56,025 nt of DNA from an uncultured Sterolibacterium sp. (GTDB lineage Bacteria > Pseudomonadota > Gammaproteobacteria > Burkholderiales > Rhodocyclaceae), in assembly GCA_903832735.1 (NCBI GenBank), contig CAILCO010000001.1:1-56025 (forward strand). Direction: 5' to 3'. The notes under the pieces were generated by a model, which saw nothing but the letters and a program-made list of their open reading frames with translations, made no database searches and was not told the origin of the DNA. This document shows, in pieces, positions 1 to 7,922 of the stretch. How positions within the stretch are numbered: position 1 is the first letter of the stretch; the number at the start of each line of letters is the position of its first letter. Made by a program: the position numbers and the translations under genes.

Positions 1-1
1 G

Positions 2-1207
2 GCGCAGGCGACTGTGGCGCTGGCGGCAAGCGATGCCGGCAGCTACAGCTACAGTCTGAACGACGCGGCGGCCAACCTGGTGGCGGGTACTGTGCTGAAT
101 GGCGCGACCGGCATCAGCGCATCGACCGCTGCGACGATCGCGCAGGCAACGGTGATCGAAGCGGCGACGCATGGGGCGACGGCCAGCTTCAGTATCGCCG
201 ACTCCTTGGCGAACTTGAGCGCGGCGGGCTCTCCGGTGGTTTCTGCGGCAACGTCCTACGCGCTGACCGACACAGGCACCACGCTGGCGAACCTCACGGT
301 GGCGCAGGAAGTTCTGGCGGCCGGCGCAAGCAACCACGGCAGCTACAGCTACAGCCTCGCCGATACCATGGGCAACCTGCTGCCGTCCGGCATTGCCTCG
401 AGTGCAATCAAATCCGGAATCGATGTCGCGATTACCGATACCGCCAGTGTGGCGCAGCTTACCTTGGTCGATGCAGCCAACGGCAGCGGGGCAATGAGCT
501 ACGCCAGCATTACCGACACGGCGTCGGACCTGGCAACGCTTTCAGGCGGCGTTTGGACGGTCAATGGCTACATTCATGGCAATACCAACCTGACGATCTC
601 CGGCACTATCGGCGCAGATGAACTGGCAGCTATCCAGGCCGTCGATACGAGCGGCACGATATCCGCCGTTACCACGCCCACACCTACGCCCACACCCACA
701 CCCACGCCAACGCCCACACCCACGCCAACGCCAACGCCAACGCCCACACCCACGCCAACGCCAACGCCCACGCCAACGCCAACGCCAACGCCAACGCCAA
801 CGCCAACGCCAACGCTACTCCCGGCGCCGAACGCCTACTTCATCGCAACGGCGACGTCTCCGACCCTGACCGTAACGAACGGCATGGTGGCCAGCATCAT
901 CGACGGTCCAGGGGCACAGACCATCCATGTCGCTGCTGGCGGCAAGCTGCTGCTGAGCGGTTCGGATGGTCACAATAATATCGTTTTCGATGCTTATCAA
1001 AGTACCGACCTGACGGTTTCGCATTCCGGCACTACGGTGATTTTCAGCGCAGGAACAACCCAGGTTGCCGCCATTGCGACGGATGCCAGCTATGCGCCAG
1101 CTCAGACCATCACCTATGCCGATGGCACGCATGTCGAGCTGACTCTCGTCGGTAGCACCCTGGCGCTGAACGGCACAGCGATCACCACAGTTGGTACGAT
1201 CGGGTAA
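2..1207 (+). CDS. Repeat-rich, probably secreted/surface protein, 3' end (5' truncated)
   Basis: The reading frame is open to the left edge, so the N-terminus lies outside the window; the GTG at 14 is only the first in-window start codon. The visible part carries imperfect Ala/Thr/Ser-rich repeats with recurring S-Y-S-Y-S-L, I-T-D-T and A-N-L elements (roughly residues 1-205), then a Thr-Pro linker of about 48 residues, then a C-terminal beta-rich domain of about 130 residues rich in Thr, Gly and Ser. Repeats with this ITDTA/DAANG flavour occur in very large adhesins and type I secretion substrates, but no RTX calcium nonapeptide or cell-wall anchor is visible. Export is inferred. Cysteine is absent, as is usual for such extracellular proteins. 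Confidence 0.7.
   Translation, partial: AQATVALAASDAGSYSYSLNDAAANLVAGTVLNGATGISASTAATIAQATVIEAATHGATASFSIADSLANLSAAGSPVVSAATSYALTDTGTTLANLTVAQEVLAAGASNHGSYSYSLADTMGNLLPSGIASSAIKSGIDVAITDTASVAQLTLVDAANGSGAMSYASITDTASDLATLSGGVWTVNGYIHGNTNLTISGTIGADELAAIQAVDTSGTISAVTTPTPTPTPTPTPTPTPTPTPTPTPTPTPTPTPTPTPTPTPTPTPTPTLLPAPNAYFIATATSPTLTVTNGMVASIIDGPGAQTIHVAAGGKLLLSGSDGHNNIVFDAYQSTDLTVSHSGTTVIFSAGTTQVAAIATDASYAPAQTITYADGTHVELTLVGSTLALNGTAITTVGTIG
671..814 (+). repeat. In-frame Thr-Pro microsatellite (6-bp unit)
   Basis: The tract is built from ACGCCA, ACGCCC and ACACCC hexamers and encodes about 48 alternating Thr and Pro residues between the repeat region and the C-terminal domain. Because the unit is 6 bp, gain or loss of copies would change linker length without shifting the frame. 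The 3' half is an almost pure ACGCCA array while the 5' half uses mixed codons, which suggests recent expansion at the 3' side. The antisense strand is open too, as Gly-Val repeats, but that is a by-product. Confidence 0.9.
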
Positions 1208-1335
1208 TGTAGGGTCGCACAGCCATGCCGGGCACCAGCCAGAAAGGCCGAGTTCGACCTCGGCGTCTATGGGATGCCCGGTTTCCCGGGGCACGGCTGT
1301 GCGCCGGGATGCTTCCTATGAACCATTCAAAGAGT

Positions 1336-1368
1336 GGATTGCCACGTCGCTGCGCTCCTCGCAAAGAC
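1336..1368. repeat. Dispersed palindromic-type intergenic repeat
   Basis: The segment begins GGATTGCCACGTCGCTGCGC and continues into CTCCTCGCAAAGAC. It closely resembles an interspersed intergenic repeat found in many unrelated bacterial genomes, whose usual tail is CTCGCAATGAC. It lies in the 287-bp gap between the repeat protein and the diguanylate cyclase gene, which converge here. That it is a mobile or structural repeat is inferred from recognition of the motif; copy number in this genome is not visible. Confidence 0.55.
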
Positions 1369-1389
1369 CCTAGAAGTGGCGTCATCCGA

Positions 1390-1443
1390 CAGGGACTTCC
1401 TTCGGGTCGTCGCGAGGGCCGTCCCGCAGGGACTTCCTTCGGG
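1390..1443. repeat. Two 17-bp direct repeats, 37 bp apart
   Basis: CAGGGACTTCCTTCGGG occurs at 1390-1406 and again at 1427-1443. The sequence between and after the copies holds further GC-rich words (GGGCCGTC, AAGGCCGTCGCGA), giving a REP-like, hairpin-prone cluster. It sits between convergent genes and may help end transcription. No T-tract follows. Confidence 0.6.
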
Positions 1444-1494
1444 CTAAGGCCGTCGCGATAGCCATGGCGGATCTCCATCCGCTGGCTACTACCG

Positions 1495-2430
1495 CTAGGC
1501 GTAACTTCCTTTTGCGTCAGGCGTCATGGCGTGCATGAAGAAGCGATAGCTGTTCTTGCCCCCATTTTTCGCCACGTACATCGCCGAATCGGCATTCTTC
1601 AGTAAGTCAGAAGGCGTATGCCCGTCTCCAGGGTACATTGCAATGCCGATGGAGATCCCCACCTGAGCAGCCATTCCATTGAACTGCATGGGTTCATTGA
1701 TGGTCGCCACGATACGCTCGGCAATATGCGCAACTTCCTCCGTGTTCGCGGGATTGTCGAGGAGAATGGCAAATTCGTCGCCACCAAACCGGGCGACGGT
1801 ATCCGCCTGCCGGATCAGCGCCTGGAGTTTCCCGGCTACGGTCATGAGGAGTTCGTCGCCGACATCGTGCCCCAGTTCGTCATTGACAAACTTGAACCGG
1901 TCGAGGTCGAGAAACATCAGCGCCAGTTTGCGCCGATCGCGCTCGGCCATGACGATTTGTCGGCCTAGCCGTTCCATCAGCAATGAACGATTGGGCAGAT
2001 CGGTCAAGGCATCGTGGAAGGCCAAGTGTTTAATCTGTTCGTCCTTGCGCCAACTATCGGTGACGTCGTTGAAAACAGCCACGTAGCGGATCGCTTCATC
2101 TTCGGAATCGCGGATCATGGCAATCGACATGCGGACCAGATATACCTCGCCGTCCCGGCGGCGGTTCCATATCTGACCTTTCCACCGGCCATGGTCCTTG
2201 ATCTCCCGCCACATGGCGGTATAGAAACCCGGGTCGTGCCTGTTCGACTTGAGTATCCGGGAATTGCAGCCGATGACCTCGTCGGAGGCGTAGCTGGTGA
2301 TTTCGGAAAAGGCCGGGTTCACCGACAGGATGTTGCCGCGCGCATCCGTGACGGTGATGCCCTCGCTGATGCTTCTGTAGATATTTACAGCCAGTTTGAG
2401 TTCGAATTCCGGATCCTGGAGTGATCTCAC
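1495..2430 (-). CDS. PAS-GGDEF diguanylate cyclase
   Basis: The enzyme would condense two GTP into cyclic di-GMP in the cytoplasm. Of 311 residues, about 12-130 form a PAS domain and 140-300 a GGDEF domain. The catalytic signature is an intact R-F-G-G-D-E-F, and an RQAD (RxxD) inhibitory I-site lies five residues before it, so an active, product-inhibited cyclase is expected. There is no EAL domain and no membrane segment. The start is GTG at 2430, chosen because AGGAGGG lies five bases upstream; the ATG that overlaps it runs into a stop at once. It is the last gene of a minus-strand group with a hemerythrin and an acidic protein, so an oxygen or redox input is plausible (inference). Confidence 0.92.
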   Translation of the reverse strand: MRSLQDPEFELKLAVNIYRSISEGITVTDARGNILSVNPAFSEITSYASDEVIGCNSRILKSNRHDPGFYTAMWREIKDHGRWKGQIWNRRRDGEVYLVRMSIAMIRDSEDEAIRYVAVFNDVTDSWRKDEQIKHLAFHDALTDLPNRSLLMERLGRQIVMAERDRRKLALMFLDLDRFKFVNDELGHDVGDELLMTVAGKLQALIRQADTVARFGGDEFAILLDNPANTEEVAHIAERIVATINEPMQFNGMAAQVGISIGIAMYPGDGHTPSDLLKNADSAMYVAKNGGKNSYRFFMHAMTPDAKGSYA

Positions 2431-2499
2431 ATCAACCCTCCTGCCAAAATGGCGCTAGCCGTGCCATGACAGCCCGGAACGGGCGTGAACGGCGGGAAC

Positions 2500-2871
2500 T
2501 CAGCCTGGTTCGTTGGAAATCCTGCAATCGTCTTCGACGACATGCCCATGCACCTTCTCGGCGATCAGCTTGCCAAGATGATCATAGTCGATGGGATCAG
2601 GCGGATGCTCGAAATAGTTGTCGAACAAGCACAATACTCTCTTGTGAACTTTCCGGTGCTGCAGCAGGTCAGGGTGGCTGACCCTGACCATGAGCGTGTC
2701 CTCGAAGGCGAAATGCGCAATGAGTTGCTGATGCAATTGCTTCAGCGCCTGATGAACCAGATGACGCCTATCCTTGCGCGCAATGGCGTCCTGCAAAGAA
2801 CTGACCAGCCCGGCAATATTTTCATGCTGGGCATCTATTTCAGGAACACTCGAAATGTATTTCGAGTCCAT
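2500..2871 (-). CDS. Bacteriohemerythrin
   Basis: This 123-residue protein is predicted to bind oxygen reversibly at a non-heme di-iron site inside a four-helix bundle. The family's ligand pattern is visible: a His in IDAQHENI, HxxxE in AHFAFED, paired His in HRKVHK, and HxxxxD in HVVEDD. Length is slightly below the usual 130-135. It is soluble and has no fused sensor domain. It sits 69 nt upstream of the diguanylate cyclase gene on the same strand and 39 nt downstream of a small acidic protein gene. Oxygen storage or oxygen sensing for the cyclase are both possible; the sequence does not decide between them. Confidence 0.93.
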   Translation of the reverse strand: MDSKYISSVPEIDAQHENIAGLVSSLQDAIARKDRRHLVHQALKQLHQQLIAHFAFEDTLMVRVSHPDLLQHRKVHKRVLCLFDNYFEHPPDPIDYDHLGKLIAEKVHGHVVEDDCRISNEPG

Positions 2872-2910
2872 AGTGTCTTGCTGTCTTGATTCGGTCCTGG
2901 ATTCGCAGCC

Positions 2911-3117
2911 TCAGCGGCCGCTCGGCCAGAGCGTGTTCAGTTGCTGGTATAGGGTCAGGACACTGGGGACGGATTCTCCTTCCATCAGCTTTCGCCAGCG
3001 TCCGACAATGGCGACTGCTTCGTCGTCAGGGCCGTCGTCAGTCTCGTCGAATTCCAGTAAAACATCGTCGCTTTCAGCACTGCAGTCGAGGTCTAATTCC
3101 GCTAACTTGGCTATCAT
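2911..3117 (-). CDS. Small acidic protein, unknown function
   Basis: A 68-residue protein whose first half is very acidic (many Asp and Glu around residues 7-33) and whose second half is a helix-like segment ending near L-W-P-S-G. I do not recognise the family. The ATG at 3117 is preceded by AAGGAG at proper distance, which supports translation. It leads the group with the hemerythrin and the diguanylate cyclase, with only 39 nt to the hemerythrin gene, so a joint role is likely. It has no signal peptide and no metal-binding motif. Confidence 0.65.
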   Translation of the reverse strand: MIAKLAELDLDCSAESDDVLLEFDETDDGPDDEAVAIVGRWRKLMEGESVPSVLTLYQQLNTLWPSGR

Positions 3118-3357
3118 GATCTGCTCCTTCAGACTTTCATCAATGTCGAAGAAATGGCTGGCCTATCGATCTGGTTTGGCGCGCCTCCCCAAAGCTTCTC
3201 TGCAGTTCCACATTATTATCATTTTTTGTCAGTGCCAATACCGCTATTCCAGTATTCATGCGCGACGATTCCAACTCCGCGCTGCCCTGCACACCGGCCT
3301 CGACACTACGGCGAATTCTTGAGCTATAGTGGTGTCATAGGGAGCGGAATAGTCGCT

Positions 3358-6132
3358 ATGGATTGGCAAGACTACCCAGCGGAAAAGCGCAACTGGCTCG
3401 ACAGCATCCTGAGCGGAGGAGGGCTGCCGGTCGTTCAGGCCGTCAACTATGCGCTGGCCGTTGCCGTTTTCGGCGCAGCCTTTGGCGTGCGTCTTGCCTT
3501 GTTCTCCAGCCAGTCGGGACTACCCTTTCTCACCTTCTATCCGGCCGTGGCCATTTCAGCCCTGGTCTTAGGATCCGGCCCAGGCTTGCTCACCGTGGTG
3601 CTGAGTTCGATAGGGGGACTGTACTTCTTCATGCCTGCGTATTCGTCGTTCATGATGGACTACAGGCCGGGTCTTGCAGTCGCAACCTTTGTCCTGTCCG
3701 GCATCCTCGTTTGTTTTCTGGCGCAGCAGATGAGAAGCCACGCCAAAGCCTTGGACAAGGCGCTGAAGGAAAGCGACGATCTCTACAACAACGCGCCTGT
3801 CGGTTACCACTCCCTCGATCAGGATGGCACCTTCAAACGGATCAACGAAATCGAGCTCAAATGGCTGGGCTATCAGCGGGAGGAGATCGTCGGCAGGATG
3901 AAACTGGCCGATCTGCTCACTGCGGCAAGCCAGAAACTCTTCGCGGAAAACTTTCCAAAATTCCTGGAGCGCGGATGGGTCTCTGGCCTGGAACTGGAGA
4001 TGGTGCGCAAGGACGGAGCTATCATCCCGGTGCTCGTTCAGGCAACGGCGATTCGGGACGAGCAGGGCAGAATCCAGTCGAGCCGGACGACGGTCTTTGA
4101 CCTGACCGAGAGGAAACGCACCGAGGAAAAGCTCATCAAACTTTCTCTGGCGCTGGAGCAGAGCACCGAGAGCATCGTCATTACCGACGCCGAGGTCAAT
4201 ATCGAATTCGTCAATGATGCTTTCACGCGCATTTCCGGCTACGGCCGGGAAGAGGCGATAGGCCAAAAACCGAGTTTTCTGAAGTCCGGCCTGACCTCGC
4301 AGGATACCTACGGCAAGATCTGGGCCGCACTGAAAGCCGGCCACTCCTGGCGGGGTGACTTGATCAACCGGCGCAAGAACGGCGAGATCTACCCGGAACA
4401 CACCATACTCTCGCCAATTCTCCAAGCCGACGGCAGCGTCACCGGTTACCTCGGCGTCAAGGCAGATATCACCGAGAAACGGCGAACGGAGGAGGAACTC
4501 GTCCGCTACCGCGAGCACCTCGAGGAACTGGTCAAGCAGCGTACCGCCGATCTGCTCATCGCCAAGGAAGTGGCTGAGGAAGCGACGCGGGCAAAGAGCG
4601 TCTTTCTTGCCAACATGAGCCATGAAATCCGGACACCGCTGAACGTCATCATCGCCATCGGCTATCTCCTGCGCCGCGACATCGACGATACTTTCCATCA
4701 GAACCGGCTTGAGCAGTTGTGCGCGAGCTCGGAACATCTGCTCGCCCTGATCGATGACATTCTCGACCTGTCGAAGATCGAGGCCCAGCGCATCGAACTT
4801 GCGTGTGCGGACTTCAGCCTCGCTGCCGTGGTGGACCGGGTCGTGCGGATGGTAGCCAGTCGTGCGCAAGAGAAGAGCCTGCCCCTGTCGGTCGCTGTTG
4901 CGCCGCGCTTGCAGGGCCTGATCCTGAAGGGGGATGAATTGCGCTTGTCCCAGGTGCTGATCAATCTTTGCGTCAACGCGATCAAGTTTTCCGAACAGGG
5001 TGCGGTTTCCCTGGCCATCGATGCCATGGCAGAGGAGGATGCACAGGTCACGCTGCGTTTCACCGTCAAGGACGCAGGTATCGGGATCGCGCTGGCGGAT
5101 CAGGCGCGACTGTTCCAGGCTTTCGAGCAGGTCGATAGCTCGACCACGCGCAGTCATGGGGGCACGGGTCTGGGATTGTCCATCAGCCAGCGTTTAGTGG
5201 AGATGATGGGCGGGACTATAGAAGTGGACAGCCAACTCGGCGCGGGCAGCACATTCAGCTTTGCTCTGCCGCTGCCGCGCGGCGTGGCCGGCGGGCTGGT
5301 GCCGGCGGCAAATTCGGCCGGCCTGGTTGAGGCCAATTTTCAAGGCAGGCGGGTATTGTTCGCCGAGGATCATCCGCAGAGCCAGGAGATCCTCCTCGAT
5401 ATGCTGGAGGGGATAGGCTGTGCGGCCGATGTCGCAGCGGATGGCGTCGAAGCGGTGGACTGTGCGCAGGAGAGAATCTACGACCTGATCCTGATGGATA
5501 TGCAAATGCCCAGGCTGGACGGTCTGGAGGCCACGCGTGCCATCCGCAGGCTGCCGGGCTACCGGGATATTCCGATCATCGCGCTCACCGCCAATGCCTT
5601 CGCAGAGGATAGACAAAGCTGCCTGGACGCCGGCATGAGCGACTATCTCGCCAAACCGGTGACCCCGGCCAAGCTTTCCGCAGCACTCGGCCGATGGCTG
5701 GTGGATCTGGTGGTGCCTGTCGCAGCAATGTGCGACAGCGAAACGGGCAGTTCCCTGGCTGGAATACCCGGTCTCGCGCCGCCGGGGGATTGGCTGAATT
5801 CCCCGGCGCGGATAAATTCCTACTGCGCCCAGCTCAGGACGTTTGCTGACACGCAGGGCAAGGCGCTGGAATTGCTCCAGGAGAAACTGGCAAACGGCGA
5901 TATCGGCGGCGCGCGGACCGTCGCGCACAACCTCGATGGCATCGCCGGATTGCTCGGCGCCACCAGAATAGCCGCACTGGCCAAGGACATATCCGCAGCA
6001 CTGCGCTCGGCAGCGGCCGGGCCGGGCGTCGCCGCTCTGCTTCGCAGTTGTCGCGCCGAATTGACCCAGCTGCAGCTGGCCGTAAGCGCGCTGCCGGCAG
6101 GGGACAACGCAAGTTCCGTCGCGCAGTCATGA
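3358..6132 (+). CDS. Hybrid sensor histidine kinase (DUF4118-PAS-PAS-HisKA-HATPase-REC-HPt)
   Basis: A 924-residue phosphorelay kinase. Residues 20-125 form a DUF4118-type membrane region of several transmembrane helices, followed by two PAS domains (about 140-250 and 265-375), a coiled coil, HisKA with the phospho-His in MSHEIRTP near 421, the ATPase with GGTGLGLS near 605, a receiver with its Asp in LILMDMQMP near 713, and a C-terminal HPt with H near 856. The HPt core reads HNLDGIAG, with Asp where Lys is common. The frame is open further upstream, but the ATG at 3358 is preferred because it precedes the first membrane helix and has GGAGCGG upstream. No dedicated response regulator lies beside it, so its target is unknown. 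Confidence 0.93.
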   Translation: MDWQDYPAEKRNWLDSILSGGGLPVVQAVNYALAVAVFGAAFGVRLALFSSQSGLPFLTFYPAVAISALVLGSGPGLLTVVLSSIGGLYFFMPAYSSFMMDYRPGLAVATFVLSGILVCFLAQQMRSHAKALDKALKESDDLYNNAPVGYHSLDQDGTFKRINEIELKWLGYQREEIVGRMKLADLLTAASQKLFAENFPKFLERGWVSGLELEMVRKDGAIIPVLVQATAIRDEQGRIQSSRTTVFDLTERKRTEEKLIKLSLALEQSTESIVITDAEVNIEFVNDAFTRISGYGREEAIGQKPSFLKSGLTSQDTYGKIWAALKAGHSWRGDLINRRKNGEIYPEHTILSPILQADGSVTGYLGVKADITEKRRTEEELVRYREHLEELVKQRTADLLIAKEVAEEATRAKSVFLANMSHEIRTPLNVIIAIGYLLRRDIDDTFHQNRLEQLCASSEHLLALIDDILDLSKIEAQRIELACADFSLAAVVDRVVRMVASRAQEKSLPLSVAVAPRLQGLILKGDELRLSQVLINLCVNAIKFSEQGAVSLAIDAMAEEDAQVTLRFTVKDAGIGIALADQARLFQAFEQVDSSTTRSHGGTGLGLSISQRLVEMMGGTIEVDSQLGAGSTFSFALPLPRGVAGGLVPAANSAGLVEANFQGRRVLFAEDHPQSQEILLDMLEGIGCAADVAADGVEAVDCAQERIYDLILMDMQMPRLDGLEATRAIRRLPGYRDIPIIALTANAFAEDRQSCLDAGMSDYLAKPVTPAKLSAALGRWLVDLVVPVAAMCDSETGSSLAGIPGLAPPGDWLNSPARINSYCAQLRTFADTQGKALELLQEKLANGDIGGARTVAHNLDGIAGLLGATRIAALAKDISAALRSAAAGPGVAALLRSCRAELTQLQLAVSALPAGDNASSVAQS

Positions 6133-6159
6133 CCGGTCGGCGGCGAGCCTCCCGGTCAT
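6129..6159. terminator. Inverted repeat between convergent genes
   Basis: ATGACCGG at 6129-6136 pairs with CCGGTCAT at 6152-6159 around a 15-base GC-rich loop. It begins at the stop codon of the hybrid kinase and lies in the 37-bp gap to the 3' end of the anti-sigma gene, so it could serve both directions. No T-tract is present, hence moderate confidence. Confidence 0.45.
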
Positions 6160-6169
6160 TCAGGGACGG

Positions 6170-6997
6170 TCAGGCGGTCCGCTGAAACAATTCGGCGAAG
6201 TCGGCGAGTTCCCGGCCATTCAGATCGGACACGATCTGCATGCCCATCCCGGCGTGCGATATTTCCGCGACGTTGAACCCGCGGATCTCGCTCAGCCGGA
6301 CAGCCGCCTGGCCCGTGGCGTTGGTGGCGTTACCTGACGGATGAACGAAAACGGAAATGAGGTGCTTGCGGCGCCGATAGGCCAACACCGCGACGGTCTG
6401 CGTCCCGATCACGTCGCGGCGCGCTCCGAGCAGCTCGAAACCTTGCCCGGACAGGTCCGGAACCGGGCAGCCATAGGCGAAGTGTGCGCTGATCCAGGGG
6501 CGCACCGTATGCTGATCCGAACTCACCACGTCGACCATCCGATCCGCCAGCAAAGCCCGGACATGTCCGGCAACCGCATCCTCGGCTTCGTCGCGCCGCT
6601 GCGAACCCGTCCGCATCATTCGCCATGTCGTTCCGGCGCCGGCGAAGGCACCGAGCAGCAGGGATGCCGCAGCCAGGCCCCAGAGTCGTCTTCGGCCAGG
6701 ATCCGCCAGCGCGGATGAAGCCGGCGAGGCTGCCGGCAGATTCGTCACCAGGCGCGCCGACGCAGGAGAGGGGGCCTGCGCCGCGAGCAGCGTCGCAATC
6801 CTTTCCCGCAACGCTGGCGAGGCTTCATGGTAGGTCACATGTTCGCGAATGGCCGTGCGCAATTCCTGTTGCGTATCCCAAAGGGCTTTGAGTGCCGGTT
6901 CGCTGGCCAGGCGTGCTTCCCACTCGGCGCACTGGGCGATGTCCAGTTCCCCGTCCAGCGCCGCACTCAGCCAGAGCAGGTCATCGCTCTGCTTCAT
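6170..6997 (-). CDS. Membrane anti-sigma factor
   Basis: A 275-residue protein with an N-terminal cytoplasmic anti-sigma domain (residues 1-80), one transmembrane helix near 110-130, and a periplasmic domain. The periplasmic part has the D-Q-H-T-V-R-P-W signature common to anti-sigma factors encoded next to ECF genes. The zinc-binding HxxxCxxC motif of the ZAS class is absent. The start is ATG 6997, which overlaps the sigma factor stop as ATGA and has GGGAGGA upstream; a GTG five codons earlier is less likely. It should hold the ECF sigma factor at the membrane and release it on an envelope signal, possibly linked to the upstream cupredoxin and metallophosphoesterase. Confidence 0.85.
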   Translation of the reverse strand: MKQSDDLLWLSAALDGELDIAQCAEWEARLASEPALKALWDTQQELRTAIREHVTYHEASPALRERIATLLAAQAPSPASARLVTNLPAASPASSALADPGRRRLWGLAAASLLLGAFAGAGTTWRMMRTGSQRRDEAEDAVAGHVRALLADRMVDVVSSDQHTVRPWISAHFAYGCPVPDLSGQGFELLGARRDVIGTQTVAVLAYRRRKHLISVFVHPSGNATNATGQAAVRLSEIRGFNVAEISHAGMGMQIVSDLNGRELADFAELFQRTA

Positions 6998-7539
6998 CGC
7001 AAGTCCTCCCATTCGGCCGCCCGGTTGATGGCGCCCAGCGATTGAAACAGCAGTCGTCGTGCCCGCGCCAGTCGCGACATCACGGTGCCGATCGGGACCC
7101 CGGCAATCTGCGCGATCTCCCGATACGAAAGGTCTTCGAATTCGCGCAGGATGATCGCCTCGCGAAACACCACCGGCAGCGCCGCGATGGCTTCCTGGAG
7201 CATCGCCTCTTCGCCCTTGCGTATCGCCAGGGTTTCCGGATTGCAGTCGGTCTTGTCGGGGATATTCTCGAGATCCATCTGATCAAGCGAATAATCATGA
7301 AGTTCGCCCTGGCGGTGTGATTTCAACCAGGCAAAGCAAGTGTGCCGCACGATCGTCAGCAGCCAGGGCCGTACGTTGCTCTCCCGACAGCGGGAAAAAT
7401 AGCGCAGCGCCCGAAGCAGCGACTCCTGCACCATGTCGTCGGCAACGGCCGCGTCGCGGACGATCCAGCGCGCCAGGTTGTACGAAGCATCGATGTGTGG
7501 CAGCAGCGTAGCCTCGAAGCGATTGCGCAGTTCATCCAA
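6994..7539 (-). CDS. ECF-type RNA polymerase sigma factor
   Basis: A 181-residue sigma-70 family protein with region 2 (residues 15-85, including D-D-M-V-Q-E-S-L-L-R-A) and region 4 (about 120-170, including L-S-Y-R-E-I-A-Q-I-A-G and G-T-V-M-S-R-L). Length and the lack of regions 1 and 3 place it in the ECF group. It is third in the four-gene minus-strand operon, 16 nt behind the cupredoxin gene, and its stop overlaps the anti-sigma start by 4 nt, which favours balanced production of both. Autoregulation of the operon is typical for the group but not shown here. Confidence 0.93.
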   Translation of the reverse strand: MDELRNRFEATLLPHIDASYNLARWIVRDAAVADDMVQESLLRALRYFSRCRESNVRPWLLTIVRHTCFAWLKSHRQGELHDYSLDQMDLENIPDKTDCNPETLAIRKGEEAMLQEAIAALPVVFREAIILREFEDLSYREIAQIAGVPIGTVMSRLARARRLLFQSLGAINRAAEWEDLR

Positions 7540-7555
7540 GTGTCGGTCTCCGCAG

Positions 7556-7921
7556 TCAAGCCACGACGATCAGCCGGCCGTTCATGTCTTCATGCCCGTC
7601 GCCGCAAAAATTGTCGCAGAGGAAGTCGTAGCTGCCAACCTGAGCGGGCGTCAGCCGCAGCCTGGCAATCTGTCCCGGAACGATGTCCGTGCGCAGCTTC
7701 AGTGCCGGGATGTTGAAGCCCATCACCACCTCGAAGGCCGTGAATTCGAGGATAACCGGTTCCCCGAGCTTGAGGGTGATTTCGTTGGGCAGGAAGACAA
7801 ATTTTCGCGCAACCACGCTCAGCACTCTTTCCTGCGCTTCTGCTCCAGCCCAGCGCCCCAGGGCGAGCAGCGCCACGGCCGCCGTGCCGGCGGTGAGGAA
7901 TTGCCGTCGTTCTGTCTTCAT
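7556..7921 (-). CDS. Tat-exported CuA-like cupredoxin
   Basis: A 121-residue periplasmic copper protein related to cytochrome c oxidase subunit II and to the C-terminal domain of NosZ. The N-terminus has a Tat-like signal (TERRQFLTAG followed by a hydrophobic stretch). The metal loop near the C-terminus reads CDNFCGDGHEDM, matching the CuA pattern CxxxCxxxHxxM. The remaining CuA ligand, the His in the usual D-V-x-H-S-F or T-H-G-F segment, is replaced by Met in E-V-V-M-G-F. The start ATG 7921 lies 1 nt after the metallophosphoesterase stop; a longer frame exists upstream but only duplicates that gene's end. Electron carrier or copper sensor are both possible. Confidence 0.82.
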   Translation of the reverse strand: MKTERRQFLTAGTAAVALLALGRWAGAEAQERVLSVVARKFVFLPNEITLKLGEPVILEFTAFEVVMGFNIPALKLRTDIVPGQIARLRLTPAQVGSYDFLCDNFCGDGHEDMNGRLIVVA

Positions 7922-7922
7922 G

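Noticed and set aside
574-771. Gly-Val repeat peptide on the minus strand
   Set aside because: It is the reverse reading of the Thr-Pro microsatellite and has no ribosome binding site.
3568-5157. Minus-strand open frame of 529 codons
   Set aside because: It lies wholly inside the hybrid histidine kinase gene, has no recognisable domain and mirrors its codon bias; it is a shadow frame.
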